Shown here: in pieces, positions 8,186 through 17,145 of the stretch
How positions within the stretch are numbered: the first letter of the stretch is position 1
How the letters are laid out: every line of letters begins with the position of its first letter
From: Akkermansiaceae bacterium UBA4589
GTDB taxonomy: Bacteria > Verrucomicrobiota > Verrucomicrobiia > Verrucomicrobiales > Akkermansiaceae
Assembly: GCA_002387565.1 (NCBI GenBank)
Contig: DGJT01000018.1
Span: 1 to 64,000, forward strand
Length of the DNA stretch: 64,000 bases
Direction of reading: 5' to 3'
The notes under the pieces: model-generated
What the model saw: the letters and a program-made list of their open reading frames with translations, nothing else
Databases searched by the model: none
Told to the model about the DNA's origin: nothing
Program-made: the position numbers and the translations under genes

Positions 8186-9301
8186 ATGAATATAGAAGCT
8201 ATTAAGGAAGCTTTTGCGCAGAATTTCACGCAACATGAAGAATTGGGGGCGAGTATTAGTATTTGGCAAGCTGGGGAATCAGTTTTAGAGCTAGGTGCAG
8301 GGTTCATCTCTAAGGACAAAAGCCAAGCATGGGACACGGGTGTTTGTGTGCCTGTTTATTCGGCGACTAAAACTCCTGCTGCGGTTACGATGCTATGGCT
8401 GCTAGAGCAACATGGATTAACCCCAGAGGCACAAGTATCCAGTGTCTGGAGTCAGTTCCCTAATAAAGAAGCCAGTTTTGCGCAGATGCTCTCACATCAG
8501 GCTGGTTTATCAGCGCTAGATACAGTAGCAAAAATTGATGATTATGAAGCTGTGATTAAGGCAATCGAGGATCAGCAGCCTAAGTGGAATTTGGGGTCAG
8601 GTCATGGTTATCATCCTCGTACTTATGGATTTTTACTCGATGAAGCGGCGCGTCAGCTCTGTGGAGAACGTATAGGTGCAATTTGGAATAGAGAGATAGC
8701 GGTGCCATTGGGCTTGGATTTTTATATAGGGATTCCACAAGGTATGACAGCGGATGAATTGGCAACTCGGGTAGCACCACTGTATCCAGGCAAGGCCAAA
8801 GCCAGTTTATTCCAAAACGATCCGTTTTATTCTAAGCTTTCTGATTTGAATTCCCTAACAGGGCTTAGTTTTGCCTCACCACGTGGAGTCAATTCCGTGC
8901 TAGAAATGAATCAGTCTAAAGTGTGGGAGTTAGCTCTACCCAGCATGGGAGGTATTGGAACAGCACGTGCTTTGGCTGAATTCTATCAAGCAACACTAGG
9001 TTTTCAAAAACGAGAAGTGATAAGCGAGCAGGTGCGTGGTTGGCTGACTCAGAGTCAGACTCTAGGGCATGATCAGGTATTACAAATTGAAACCCATTTT
9101 GGTATGGGTTGTATGATGAATAAAGGTTTACAACAGCCTCCATTTGGCAAGAGCCAGAGTGCTTACGGTCACCCCGGAGCAGGAGGAAGTGTGGCTTATG
9201 CTGATCCTGAAAGCCAACTGAGCTTTGCCTACACCATGAACCAAATGACACTGAGCGTTCTACCTAATGAAAAGAGTCAATCAATCATGGCTCTTTTGTA
9301 G
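8186..9301 (+). CDS. Serine hydrolase of the class C beta-lactamase / EstB family
   Basis: Penicillin-binding-like serine hydrolase, probably an esterase or peptidase. The nucleophile motif SxxK is visible as S59-A-T-K62, after YSATKTP. A YxP-type second motif (GHGYHPRTYGFL) follows about 90 residues later, and HPGAGGSVAYADP resembles the family's third motif HxGxGG. No signal peptide is evident, so it is probably cytoplasmic, which suits the EstB-like esterase subgroup. It starts three bases after trmD. The actual substrate cannot be read from sequence. Confidence 0.85.
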   Translation: MNIEAIKEAFAQNFTQHEELGASISIWQAGESVLELGAGFISKDKSQAWDTGVCVPVYSATKTPAAVTMLWLLEQHGLTPEAQVSSVWSQFPNKEASFAQMLSHQAGLSALDTVAKIDDYEAVIKAIEDQQPKWNLGSGHGYHPRTYGFLLDEAARQLCGERIGAIWNREIAVPLGLDFYIGIPQGMTADELATRVAPLYPGKAKASLFQNDPFYSKLSDLNSLTGLSFASPRGVNSVLEMNQSKVWELALPSMGGIGTARALAEFYQATLGFQKREVISEQVRGWLTQSQTLGHDQVLQIETHFGMGCMMNKGLQQPPFGKSQSAYGHPGAGGSVAYADPESQLSFAYTMNQMTLSVLPNEKSQSIMALL

Positions 9302-9314
9302 TGTGCCGATAAAC

Positions 9315-10301
9315 TTATTTTTTTATCAAGTTGCTTGGTGTGGTGTCTGCCACTAGGTCACCTGTAGCAAACTGAATGCCAGCTAGGTAGTGCTTGAGAA
9401 TCATAGGGTTGCTGAAAATGTCATTATTATGTCCAAAATTGGTATAAAACACACGTACTTTACCGACTGATTGAACCCATGAAATAGCAAAGTCATTATC
9501 TGTGCGTTTGATGCTACCAGCTTTAACTGCGTCACTTTTCTCTGGGTTGAGATGGAGTAAAATGCGCAGTTGATCACGTGAGTAAGGTTCGTTTTTAAAC
9601 TGATAGATTTCTTCCTTGATCATAAAGTCAGTGATGCCTTCAAATACAGGTTGATTGATGGCGTGCTGAGGGTCTTCGACCACGATATTAACATTATGTC
9701 TAGCTGTCCATGGGTGCCCATCAAATGTAGCGCCTATTAAACTTGGGTAATGATCATGGTTTTTACAGGCGTCGGTAGCAGCATGAATACCAACCAAACC
9801 ACCACCTTGTTCTACATAAGTTTGTAAATTAGTAATGAGACGATGATGACGTTGTTTTAATAGTGCTAGAGTTTCAGGGCTTAATTCACTCGCAGGGCTA
9901 GTTCCTTTTCCTTTGTTTTTTTTCGTTGAAGGCATGAAAAAGTCACCACTCACATTAAGAAGCACGATAGCATCAAACTCTGTAATTTTTGGAAACTCAA
10001 AATTAGTTGAGTCATCACTAATGATAGTTTCGAAAGCTTGGGTTTGGTTACCTAAATTTTCGAGAGCAAATTTACCATAGGGAATAGAGCCGTGGCGGTA
10101 GCCATTAGTGGCGCTATAAATGAGAATTTTTCTTTTTTCTTTTGCTTGAGCAATAGTCTGAGTAGGTAATGCAGCTAAAATAGCCTTTTGAAAAGCTTCT
10201 GGTACAGGCTTATCATTAAAGCTAGGTTGCCAGCTTGTTGAAGGCTCGGCTAATAAAGTGCCAAAACTTGCAAGATAAATTAGAGTGATAAAGTGTTTCA
10301 T
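9315..10301 (-). CDS. Secreted ThuA-like (trehalose utilization family) protein
   Basis: Class I glutamine-amidotransferase-like fold protein, common and multiplied in PVC bacteria and linked to carbohydrate metabolism. A signal peptide covers residues 1-18. Family traits include ILIYSATNGYRHGSIPYG, IVLLNVSGDFF, GGGLVGIHAATDA and the HPVTKGL-like stretch HAINQPVFEGI, then KEEIYQF and an FYTNFGHN segment near the end. Length of 328 residues fits a stand-alone ThuA domain. The catalytic role of this family is poorly defined; periplasmic location is inferred from the signal. Confidence 0.85.
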   Translation of the reverse strand: MKHFITLIYLASFGTLLAEPSTSWQPSFNDKPVPEAFQKAILAALPTQTIAQAKEKRKILIYSATNGYRHGSIPYGKFALENLGNQTQAFETIISDDSTNFEFPKITEFDAIVLLNVSGDFFMPSTKKNKGKGTSPASELSPETLALLKQRHHRLITNLQTYVEQGGGLVGIHAATDACKNHDHYPSLIGATFDGHPWTARHNVNIVVEDPQHAINQPVFEGITDFMIKEEIYQFKNEPYSRDQLRILLHLNPEKSDAVKAGSIKRTDNDFAISWVQSVGKVRVFYTNFGHNNDIFSNPMILKHYLAGIQFATGDLVADTTPSNLIKK

Positions 10302-10383
10302 AAGCTGATTTAACTATTTCAGCTATCACTATAAGCATAACACGGTGAATTAACCATCAAGAAAGATGAGTAGACTCAAACTG

Positions 10384-10422
10384 CTAAGCTTTTGCCTTTT
10401 TGAGCATGGATTCGATAGTTCT
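10384..10422 (-). pseudogene. Relic copy of the prfB 3' end
   Basis: Minus-strand translation gives RTIESMLKKAKA followed by a stop. The true prfB ends PFIEAMLKKAKT followed by a stop. At DNA level 10384-10411 and 12214-12241 match at all but about four positions. The relic sits two bases beyond the stop of the 583-residue gene, out of frame with it, so that gene is flanked by the real prfB tail and this copy. It reads as the scar of a duplication or insertion event. Confidence 0.6.
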
Positions 10423-10423
10423 G

Positions 10424-12175
10424 TTATTTAGATTTAGCTCGTTGTTCTAAGTGCCGAGAGATGTCCTGTCTAAACGGGAAGATAGTGTCAATATAGGGCT
10501 TGCCAGTCACATCAGAAATGACAGTTTCTTGTATGGTATAATCCATGAGCTGTTCCAAGAGGCCTAAATCTTCTGGGTCATTCCAAGACTTAATGAGTGA
10601 TATAGTGCTCCGGAAAACTTTGATATTTTCAGGTGTGTTGAGTTGTGGATGATTGATTTCTTGTTTGAGAGTTTTGCGAATGATGTTTTTGTGTGTTTCA
10701 GGAATCACCACTGAATAAGATATGCGTGGAATGCTAGTTGCTAAGGGGGCATCTCTTAAAATATTATCAAAATAACGGTTGCGTAGTGTTATTTCATCTT
10801 GTGTAGGTTTTTCCCTATACATATAGGCAATGGCGCTTTGGAGGCTTGACCTTGTTGGGTAATCTTGAGCTAATTGAATTAGCGTATCATGCTGATTTCG
10901 ACTTATAAGAATATCATAAATATTATGAAAATCTACTTCTTGAGCTAATTCAATAACTTCTGAATTACTAAGTGCTTGCTCGCTTATTGAGGGGGTGTAA
11001 ATAAAATAAAGTGCCCTTTGCTTATCCTCAGCTGAACCTTGTCGTAAAATGTTTTTCGTAATTTCTACCAGATTTTTTTGCGTTGATAGATCAAGGTTAT
11101 GAAAATTATTATAAATAAACTGATTTAATAAGAGGCTCAGCAAAAGTTTCCGCTTATTTTGTGGTAATTTGAGTTTTGACTCCTGTTCGGAGTTACTGGC
11201 ATCTAATTCTACTATGATATTTTTAATAAATCTGTCCAGGTTGAAGGTTTGTGGCCATTCTTTTTTGAGTAGGTTTTCGATTTGGGTGTAAGCGTATTTT
11301 TCCTCAGTGGATAATTGTTGTGTGTCTCTACTTGCAAGACTAGCTTGAGCTGATTGACGCAAGAGATGAGAAGGGCTGTGGTGATAAAGTAAGTCTAAAG
11401 CAAAAGCTATATTCTGTAAGGAGGGTTCTCCTAAATGATGGTTTTTCACAGGGCGAATATGAGTGTGAGCGTTAGGACCTTTTTCTGGTTCAGGTATTTC
11501 AAAGCAGGCTATTAGCATACTAGGAGTAGAATCGGCATCTGCTTTGTTTTGAATTTGTTGAGCTAAAGCTAAATCTACATAAGCTGTGGATGTGTTTGAA
11601 GTGATAGTCGCTTGTTGTTGATTCGCTAGTGTAATAGTAGTTTGATAACAAATAGAGTGGAGCTTGGCATCCTGATGAGGCGCACTCATTGGGCTTTTTT
11701 GTTGGGTCTCTTTGTAACTGTAAGGTTTGATATGGTATGAAGTGCTATTGCCACAGAAACTGTAATAGTTATGTTCTGCACTTTGCCACTGACTTTTTGA
11801 GTTTTTGAAATATAATTTAGGGCTGCTTCTTTCTGAGTAAATAATTTCCTGCCCTGTGTTGTTGATGAGGTAGCTCTTGGTGTATTTTTTAGATTCATCA
11901 TATTCGACAAACAGAGAAACTTCATTATCAGTATAGACGGCATGTTTAGGTAGCTGCTCTATTGGGGTGCCTACTCTGACGTGCCAAATGATGTCAGAAT
12001 TAAAAGGGTTAGGTTTTCTGATAACGAAATTAGGGTTGCCTAAATAGTCGCTAGGGTCATCTAAAAAAGGGCCAGTATGAATTGGCTCTCTATTCTCAGG
12101 CTTTGAAAATGCAGTTGAGCAGACAATATAAATACACAGGTAAACGTATTTATAATATTTAGATAAATAAGCCAT
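10424..12175 (-). CDS. Unknown secreted protein
   Basis: A 583-residue protein with a probable signal peptide (hydrophobic residues 8-23). Residues 60-220 are rich in beta-type and polar sequence with several Cys. The region from about 240 onward is rich in Leu, Gln and charged helices and resembles alpha-helical repeats, without a clear family motif. It lies 38 bases after prfB on the same strand and is followed by a copy of the prfB tail, so it may be a later arrival at this site. Function unknown. Confidence 0.7.
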   Translation of the reverse strand: MAYLSKYYKYVYLCIYIVCSTAFSKPENREPIHTGPFLDDPSDYLGNPNFVIRKPNPFNSDIIWHVRVGTPIEQLPKHAVYTDNEVSLFVEYDESKKYTKSYLINNTGQEIIYSERSSPKLYFKNSKSQWQSAEHNYYSFCGNSTSYHIKPYSYKETQQKSPMSAPHQDAKLHSICYQTTITLANQQQATITSNTSTAYVDLALAQQIQNKADADSTPSMLIACFEIPEPEKGPNAHTHIRPVKNHHLGEPSLQNIAFALDLLYHHSPSHLLRQSAQASLASRDTQQLSTEEKYAYTQIENLLKKEWPQTFNLDRFIKNIIVELDASNSEQESKLKLPQNKRKLLLSLLLNQFIYNNFHNLDLSTQKNLVEITKNILRQGSAEDKQRALYFIYTPSISEQALSNSEVIELAQEVDFHNIYDILISRNQHDTLIQLAQDYPTRSSLQSAIAYMYREKPTQDEITLRNRYFDNILRDAPLATSIPRISYSVVIPETHKNIIRKTLKQEINHPQLNTPENIKVFRSTISLIKSWNDPEDLGLLEQLMDYTIQETVISDVTGKPYIDTIFPFRQDISRHLEQRAKSK

Positions 12176-12213
12176 AGATAAAATCTAAATTATTGATGGT
12201 AATAGTCGAGCTT

Positions 12214-13320
12214 TTAAGTTTTTGCCTTTTTAAGCATGGCTTCTATAAAAGGGGTCAGGTCTCCATCCATGACAGCCGAGACATTGCCACTCTCATGTTG
12301 GGTGCGTAAATCCTTAATCATTTGGTAAGGTTGAAAGACGTAAGATCTAATCTGGCTGCCCCAGCCTATCTCGCCTTTATCATTATACGCTTGGTCTGCA
12401 GTGGCTTTTTGTTTGTCTTGCTCGATAACGAGTAGTTTTGCTTTGAGGATTTGTAGGGCGAGGATTTTGTTTTGTAGTTGTGAACGTTGTTGGGTACAGC
12501 GCACCATGATGCCAGTGGGAATATGTTTCATGATAACCGCGGTTTCGACTTTGTTGACATTTTGCCCGCCTGCTCCACCACTACGTGCAGTTTGAATATC
12601 TAGGTCTGAGTCTGGCACTTCGATATTGATATCTTCATCAATTTCTGGCGTGACATCAACAGAGGCAAAAGAAGTGTGTCGTTTGCCTGCTGAATCAAAA
12701 GGAGAGATACGCACGAGGCGATGCACCCCGCGTTCATTTTTGAGGTAACCAAAAGCGTAGTCACCCTCAATTTTAAGTGTGACTTCGCGGAAACCAGCAC
12801 TATCACCATCTTGGAAATCTAGGGTAGTGACTTTGAAGCCTTGTTTCTCTGCCCAACGTTGATACATGCGGCAGAGCATTTGAGCCCAATCGCAAGCTTC
12901 TGTGCCACCTGCTCCTGCATGAATGGTGAGGAAGGCGTTGGCCTTGTCATGTGGTTGATTGAGTAGAGTGATGAGCTCAAAGCTATCTAAGTTTTTGATG
13001 ATGAGCTTGTGTAGGTCTAGTCCTTCTTGGGCGAGACTGGCATCGTCTTCTGCTAATTCTTGGGTGACTTGGAGGTTGTCAAATTGTTCGATGAGGTTGA
13101 GGTAGGGAGTGAGCTTGGCCTTGAGTAGGTTGCATTCACCTACAATTTTTTGTGCTGCTTGAGCGTCATCCCAAAAATTATTGCCAGCCATGGTCTCTTC
13201 ATAGTTTGCAATTTTAATGGTTAAATCATCAATATCTAGATAGTTGCCGAGTGCTTGTAGACGAGTTTGAATGAGGTCTAGGTCTAAGCTTTTAAATTGT
13301 TCAATAACCGTTTCTGACAT
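12214..13320 (-). CDS. prfB: Peptide chain release factor 2
   Basis: RF2 recognises UGA/UAA stop codons and triggers peptide release. The stop-codon recognition tripeptide SPF is in RLVRISPFDSAGKRHTSF, and the peptidyl-hydrolysis GGQ motif is in SGGAGGQNVNKVET. At 368 residues the length is standard. The reading frame is continuous through YLDIDDLT, where many bacteria have an in-frame UGA and a programmed +1 frameshift, so that autoregulation is absent here. Its last codons are duplicated about 1.8 kb downstream. Confidence 0.96.
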   Translation of the reverse strand: MSETVIEQFKSLDLDLIQTRLQALGNYLDIDDLTIKIANYEETMAGNNFWDDAQAAQKIVGECNLLKAKLTPYLNLIEQFDNLQVTQELAEDDASLAQEGLDLHKLIIKNLDSFELITLLNQPHDKANAFLTIHAGAGGTEACDWAQMLCRMYQRWAEKQGFKVTTLDFQDGDSAGFREVTLKIEGDYAFGYLKNERGVHRLVRISPFDSAGKRHTSFASVDVTPEIDEDINIEVPDSDLDIQTARSGGAGGQNVNKVETAVIMKHIPTGIMVRCTQQRSQLQNKILALQILKAKLLVIEQDKQKATADQAYNDKGEIGWGSQIRSYVFQPYQMIKDLRTQHESGNVSAVMDGDLTPFIEAMLKKAKT

Positions 13321-13443
13321 GGGTTTACATCAGGCTAAAAACCCTGAATTGTCAACCAAATGAGTATTCGTTAACTTTTTATGTAGAAAAACCATGTTTT
13401 TTCGCTTGCCAAATAAGATTATTCGGCTATGTTCTTCCTCCCT

Positions 13444-13650
13444 ATGGCAAGAGTAGCAGGTAAATCAAAAACTCGTAAAGCTGTAGCTAAGCGTTTCAAA
13501 GTAACTGGCACAGGAAAAGTCCTACGCCGTAAACAAGGAGCGCGCCACATCCTCCAGAAAAAATCTAGCAAGAGAAAGCGCAGCTTAGGCCAAGCAGCTC
13601 TTGTGTCTGATGCTGACCTCAAGTCAGTTAAGGCAAACCTAGGTATGTAA
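13444..13650 (+). CDS. rpmI: 50S ribosomal protein L35
   Basis: Small basic large-subunit protein. The family core KTRKAVAKRFKVTGTGKVLRR is spread over residues 8-28, followed by HILQKKSSKRKRSL. I chose the ATG at 13444, giving 68 residues. An ATG 15 bases upstream would add five hydrophobic residues not expected in L35. The gene usually follows infC, which is not here. A TTGCCA-N16-TATGTT pair just upstream resembles the proposed rpsB promoter but would leave almost no leader. Confidence 0.93.
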   Translation: MARVAGKSKTRKAVAKRFKVTGTGKVLRRKQGARHILQKKSSKRKRSLGQAALVSDADLKSVKANLGM

Positions 13651-13786
13651 GGAGAATGTAATTAGCCACAGTTTAGGTAAATCAAATTGGCGTTTGTCTT
13701 TCTTAATATTGAATTAGATATTAGGAATAATTAACGGATGAGGCAGCGTCAATTTTCTAAGAACAGTCCGTTTATTATAGTAAAAT

Positions 13787-14179
13787 ATGCCAAGAGCAAC
13801 CAATAGTCCAGCCAGTCGCAAACGCCGCAAACGTATTTTGCGCAGAGCGAAGGGGTTTAGAGGTTTTAGATCTAAACTCTATCGTTATGCCAAAGATGCG
13901 GTAATTAAAGCGAAACAGTATGAGTACCGTGACCGTAAAAAGCGCAAAGCTCAATTTCGTCGTCTATGGATTCAGCGTATCAGCGCTGCATCACGTGCAG
14001 AAGGTCTTACTTATAGTCGTCTTATCCAAGGTTTAAACCTCGCTAAGATTGCTGTTGACCGTAAAGTATTAGCACAATTAGCTGTGGAAGATCCACAAGC
14101 TTTTGTGGCAATCGTTAACCAAGCTAAAGCTGCTCTTAAAGAAGCAGGTCAAGCAAAGGTTAGCCAATTAGCAGGTTAA
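13787..14179 (+). CDS. rplT: 50S ribosomal protein L20
   Basis: Binds 23S rRNA early in 50S assembly and commonly represses its own operon. Family signatures are RRKRILRRAKGFRGFRSKLYR, YRDRKKRKAQFRRLWI, and ISAASRAEGLTYSRLIQGL. At 130 residues it is slightly longer than the usual 117-120, with an alanine/lysine-rich C-terminus. The 136 bases between rpmI and rplT are longer than needed for simple coupling and could hold an L20-responsive element, though no clear fold was assigned. Confidence 0.95.
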   Translation: MPRATNSPASRKRRKRILRRAKGFRGFRSKLYRYAKDAVIKAKQYEYRDRKKRKAQFRRLWIQRISAASRAEGLTYSRLIQGLNLAKIAVDRKVLAQLAVEDPQAFVAIVNQAKAALKEAGQAKVSQLAG

Positions 14180-14197
14180 TTTAAAATATCTAATATT

Positions 14198-14659
14198 ATG
14201 GCAACGAAAGAAATTATTTTATGTGAACCTGTTCACGGTGTTGGCGCTGAAGCTGATATCGTAAGGGTTAAAGCAGGTTTTGCTAACAACTACCTTGTTC
14301 CTCAAGGTAAAGCTCTTGAAGCTAACAAGCACAACAAAGCTCAAATTGAAGCTTTGAAGCAAGCTCGTGCAGAAAGAGAAGCAGCAGAACTTAAAGAACT
14401 TAATGCAACAGCAAGCAAGCTTGCTAAGCTTGGTACGTTAAAGTTTGAGTTAGAAGCAGGTGAAGGAGACAAAGCCTTTGGTTCTATCACAAATATTGAT
14501 ATTGCTAAGCGTCTTGAAGAATCAGGTTTAACTGTTGATCGCCATAGCATCCAATTGGATAAGGCAATCAAGACTTCAGGAGAGCAAACTTTAGAAGTGA
14601 AGCTTAGTGCAGATGTAACTGCAACTATCAAAATTGAAGTTGTATTTACGACTAAGTAA
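14198..14659 (+). CDS. rplI: 50S ribosomal protein L9
   Basis: Two-domain L1-stalk-adjacent protein. The N-domain has VHGVGAEADIVRVKAGFANNYLVPQGKA, matching the conserved rRNA-binding loop; a long central helix follows (about residues 41-75), then the C-domain with FGSITNIDIAKRLEESG. The length of 153 is typical. It is normally found with rpsF/rpsR, but here it follows rplT by 18 bases and ends the ribosomal-protein unit at a strong terminator. Confidence 0.95.
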   Translation: MATKEIILCEPVHGVGAEADIVRVKAGFANNYLVPQGKALEANKHNKAQIEALKQARAEREAAELKELNATASKLAKLGTLKFELEAGEGDKAFGSITNIDIAKRLEESGLTVDRHSIQLDKAIKTSGEQTLEVKLSADVTATIKIEVVFTTK

Positions 14660-14677
14660 GCAAACTAAGTTTTATTT

Positions 14678-14715
14678 AAAAGGCCAGTATCCTTTGAGGG
14701 TACTGGCCTTTTTTG
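14678..14715 (+). terminator. Rho-independent terminator of rpmI-rplT-rplI
   Basis: The stem AAAGGCCAGTA/TACTGGCCTTT, around a loop of about ten bases, is followed by a T tract roughly 20 bases after the rplI stop. Confidence 0.9.
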
Positions 14716-14815
14716 TTGTTGTCCCTTTATGGAAATAAGCTTGACTTATAAAGGTTAACTTGGCTTATCTTATCCAGATATTTCCCATATCTTTCGTTTG
14801 TAAAATCAGTTTTTG

Positions 14816-16294
14816 ATGTCTCTTTTTAAACAATATAAAAATGAAATCATTCAGGTGACTTTAATCACCGTGATGGGGGTTATTGTGATTTTTCTGTTTA
14901 AGGAATATAGTTCAAATAATAGGCTCAAGCAACAATTGCTCTATAGTGAAAAAACTGCAGCCGAACAACAAGGTTTAGCAGAGGAGCTTACTATTCAATT
15001 AGATAAAGCGAATAGAGAGATAGAAGCCACTGCCGTAGAGCTACAAATGCAAAGAGAAGTAGTGGTAGAGTTAAGGGATAAAATTTTAGAGAAGCAGCAA
15101 GAAAACAAGGAGCTAGAATTGCTAGGAGATAAATTAGCCTTTAAGTTTGAGGAGCTAAAGATAGATGCTGAATTCAAAGAAACTCAATGGGCTCAAAAAT
15201 ATGATTTTTTAGAGCAAAAATTCACTCAATCAGCTTATCAAGTTGAAGCATTACTAGGTCAGCAAGCAGAAAAGAACCAAACAATTTTAGAATTAGAAAC
15301 GCAATTAAACCAAGAGCAAATCACTGGAGATAGACAGCTTACTAGCAATGATAAAGCTTGGTTAGCGCAATTTTTAGAAAAGCAGCAAACAAGGTATAAC
15401 GATTGGCAATCCACGAAGAAAAGTATTCTTAGTGAAGTGGTCAAGCAGGGGCTGTTACATGAACTAAGAGACCCTTTGGAAGATTTGCTTCTTGAGGAAG
15501 AGTTTTTAACTCAGCAAGAGCAACGCCAATTAGCCACTTGGGGTATAAATTTAAAGAATATAGATAATAAAACGATAGCCAATAATGCCAATCAGGACGC
15601 AGAATATGCTTATACTTCGCTATATGACAACACCTCTACCGTTGAAGGAGAAGCTGGTAAAGTGGTGAATAACGAAATACAAGGAAGCTTTAGATTTAAA
15701 CCGCAAGGCATAGAGCAGAAAGTGACACCTAAACTTTCTTTGCAAGAACAAGAAAAGCAAGAGTTTTTGAATTACTATAAGCAAGGTCTCACACAGCAAG
15801 CTATAGAAACGGGAGAATCTATATTAGAGCGTAACCCTACAGATAATACCATGATGTACAATCTGAGCTTATTGCATGTAAAGCGTAAGGAATTTGAATC
15901 AGCTAAAGCCTATGCGCAAAAACTCATCGAGCTATCAGCAGAAAATCATCAAGGGCATTATTTGCAAGGACTTATAGCTTATTATGAGCAAGATATAGAA
16001 CAAGCCAAAGCGAGTTTAGAAAAATCAATCACCCTCAATGACAAGTTTGGTCCGGCTTGGCTTTATTTTGGGCATTTATTGAATTATTCAAAAGAGCATC
16101 AAGAAGCTAAGCGTGCTTTTGAAAAAGTGATAGAATACCAAGGAGAGAGTGCAGCTATTTATTATAATCTAGCGGTACTTAGTCAAAAAGTAAATAAACC
16201 TAAAGAAGGCGTGTATTACTATCAGAAATCCTTAGACCTAGGTGGCAAAATAGATATAGATTTAGCCAATAAACTTCTGCTCTCAGCCCAATAA
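14816..16294 (+). CDS. Membrane-anchored coiled-coil and TPR protein
   Basis: A 492-residue protein with one N-terminal membrane anchor (about residues 12-28). A long coiled coil rich in Gln, Glu and Leu spans about 35-170. A polar linker follows, then tetratricopeptide repeats from about 320 to the end, including NLSLLHVKRKEFESAKAYA and FGHLLNYSKEHQEAKRAFE. I chose the ATG at 14816; a TTG just before it would add one residue. TPR domains mediate protein contacts, so a scaffold in the cell envelope is likely. It resembles in layout the proteins at 25452 and 26290. Confidence 0.82.
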   Translation: MSLFKQYKNEIIQVTLITVMGVIVIFLFKEYSSNNRLKQQLLYSEKTAAEQQGLAEELTIQLDKANREIEATAVELQMQREVVVELRDKILEKQQENKELELLGDKLAFKFEELKIDAEFKETQWAQKYDFLEQKFTQSAYQVEALLGQQAEKNQTILELETQLNQEQITGDRQLTSNDKAWLAQFLEKQQTRYNDWQSTKKSILSEVVKQGLLHELRDPLEDLLLEEEFLTQQEQRQLATWGINLKNIDNKTIANNANQDAEYAYTSLYDNTSTVEGEAGKVVNNEIQGSFRFKPQGIEQKVTPKLSLQEQEKQEFLNYYKQGLTQQAIETGESILERNPTDNTMMYNLSLLHVKRKEFESAKAYAQKLIELSAENHQGHYLQGLIAYYEQDIEQAKASLEKSITLNDKFGPAWLYFGHLLNYSKEHQEAKRAFEKVIEYQGESAAIYYNLAVLSQKVNKPKEGVYYYQKSLDLGGKIDIDLANKLLLSAQ

Positions 16295-16350
16295 TTTGGG
16301 GTATCAATAACAGAAAATAGACAGTTTAGGTGCTGCCGTGTGCTCAGTAA

Positions 16351-17076
16351 TTATTCTGAGTGGTCGTCTTCTAAGTAGAGGAAGCTAGCACAGCTGGGAC
16401 AAGTCACCAGATTTTCATCATGGGCAATATCAATTTTAATCTGAGGTTGCACGTTCATGTTACAGCTAGGGCATACATTAGCTGTGTCGTTAAAGAGCAC
16501 GACAGTTTTGAGTCCTTCTCTATTTTTTGATAAACGTTGCCAATGTTCTAGAGTTTCGCTAGGTAAATCTTTGCCTAGGTGCGCAATAGCAGATTCTAAT
16601 TCAACGACTTCTGTCTTCGCTGTTTCTAATTTTTGTTTAAATAGCCCGAGCTCTTGTTCGATTTGAGGCTTTAATGCTGTAGCAACTTCAATTTCTTGTT
16701 CTAGTTTTTCTTCTAGTTTTTCTATAGTTTCAAGCTTAGCTAAAAGGCTATTTTCTAGCTCTTCTATATCATCTTGGTAATTATCAATTTCATTACCCAT
16801 TGCGGTGAATTCTTCGTTTTTATTAGTTTCAAAACGTTGAGTTTCAAGTCGAGAAATACTTTGATTGCGCGTTTCAATCTCTAATTCGATTTGACTCTGC
16901 TCAACTTTCATTTTTTTGATGCGAGCTTTCTTTTCATCAATGGAGTTTTTGATATCAACCCACGGCTCTTTAATTTTTTTTGCTTGAGCTATTTGGTGAT
17001 CTAAAATGCTTTGAAAATCATAACGTTTTCCTTCTAACTCTTGCAATTTGAGTAACGTTGGTATGTATTCGTTCAT
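16351..17076 (-). CDS. Coiled-coil protein with C4 zinc ribbon
   Basis: This 241-residue protein belongs to the widespread zf-RING_7 / CT398-type family. Residues 10-175 form a helical hairpin coiled coil. The C-terminal zinc ribbon carries two CPSC motifs (CPSCNM near 204 and CPSCAS near 227). The family is thought to act as an adaptor or nucleic-acid-associated protein, but its function remains uncertain; PVC and chlamydial members have been linked to envelope or type III secretion partners. It is cytoplasmic by prediction and transcribed convergently with the upstream TPR gene. Confidence 0.85.
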   Translation of the reverse strand: MNEYIPTLLKLQELEGKRYDFQSILDHQIAQAKKIKEPWVDIKNSIDEKKARIKKMKVEQSQIELEIETRNQSISRLETQRFETNKNEEFTAMGNEIDNYQDDIEELENSLLAKLETIEKLEEKLEQEIEVATALKPQIEQELGLFKQKLETAKTEVVELESAIAHLGKDLPSETLEHWQRLSKNREGLKTVVLFNDTANVCPSCNMNVQPQIKIDIAHDENLVTCPSCASFLYLEDDHSE

Positions 17077-17145
17077 ATGGCATACATATAAGATTTTTTA
17101 TCTTTAAATTCAAAGATAATTCTTTATATTTTATTATAATTTCAC

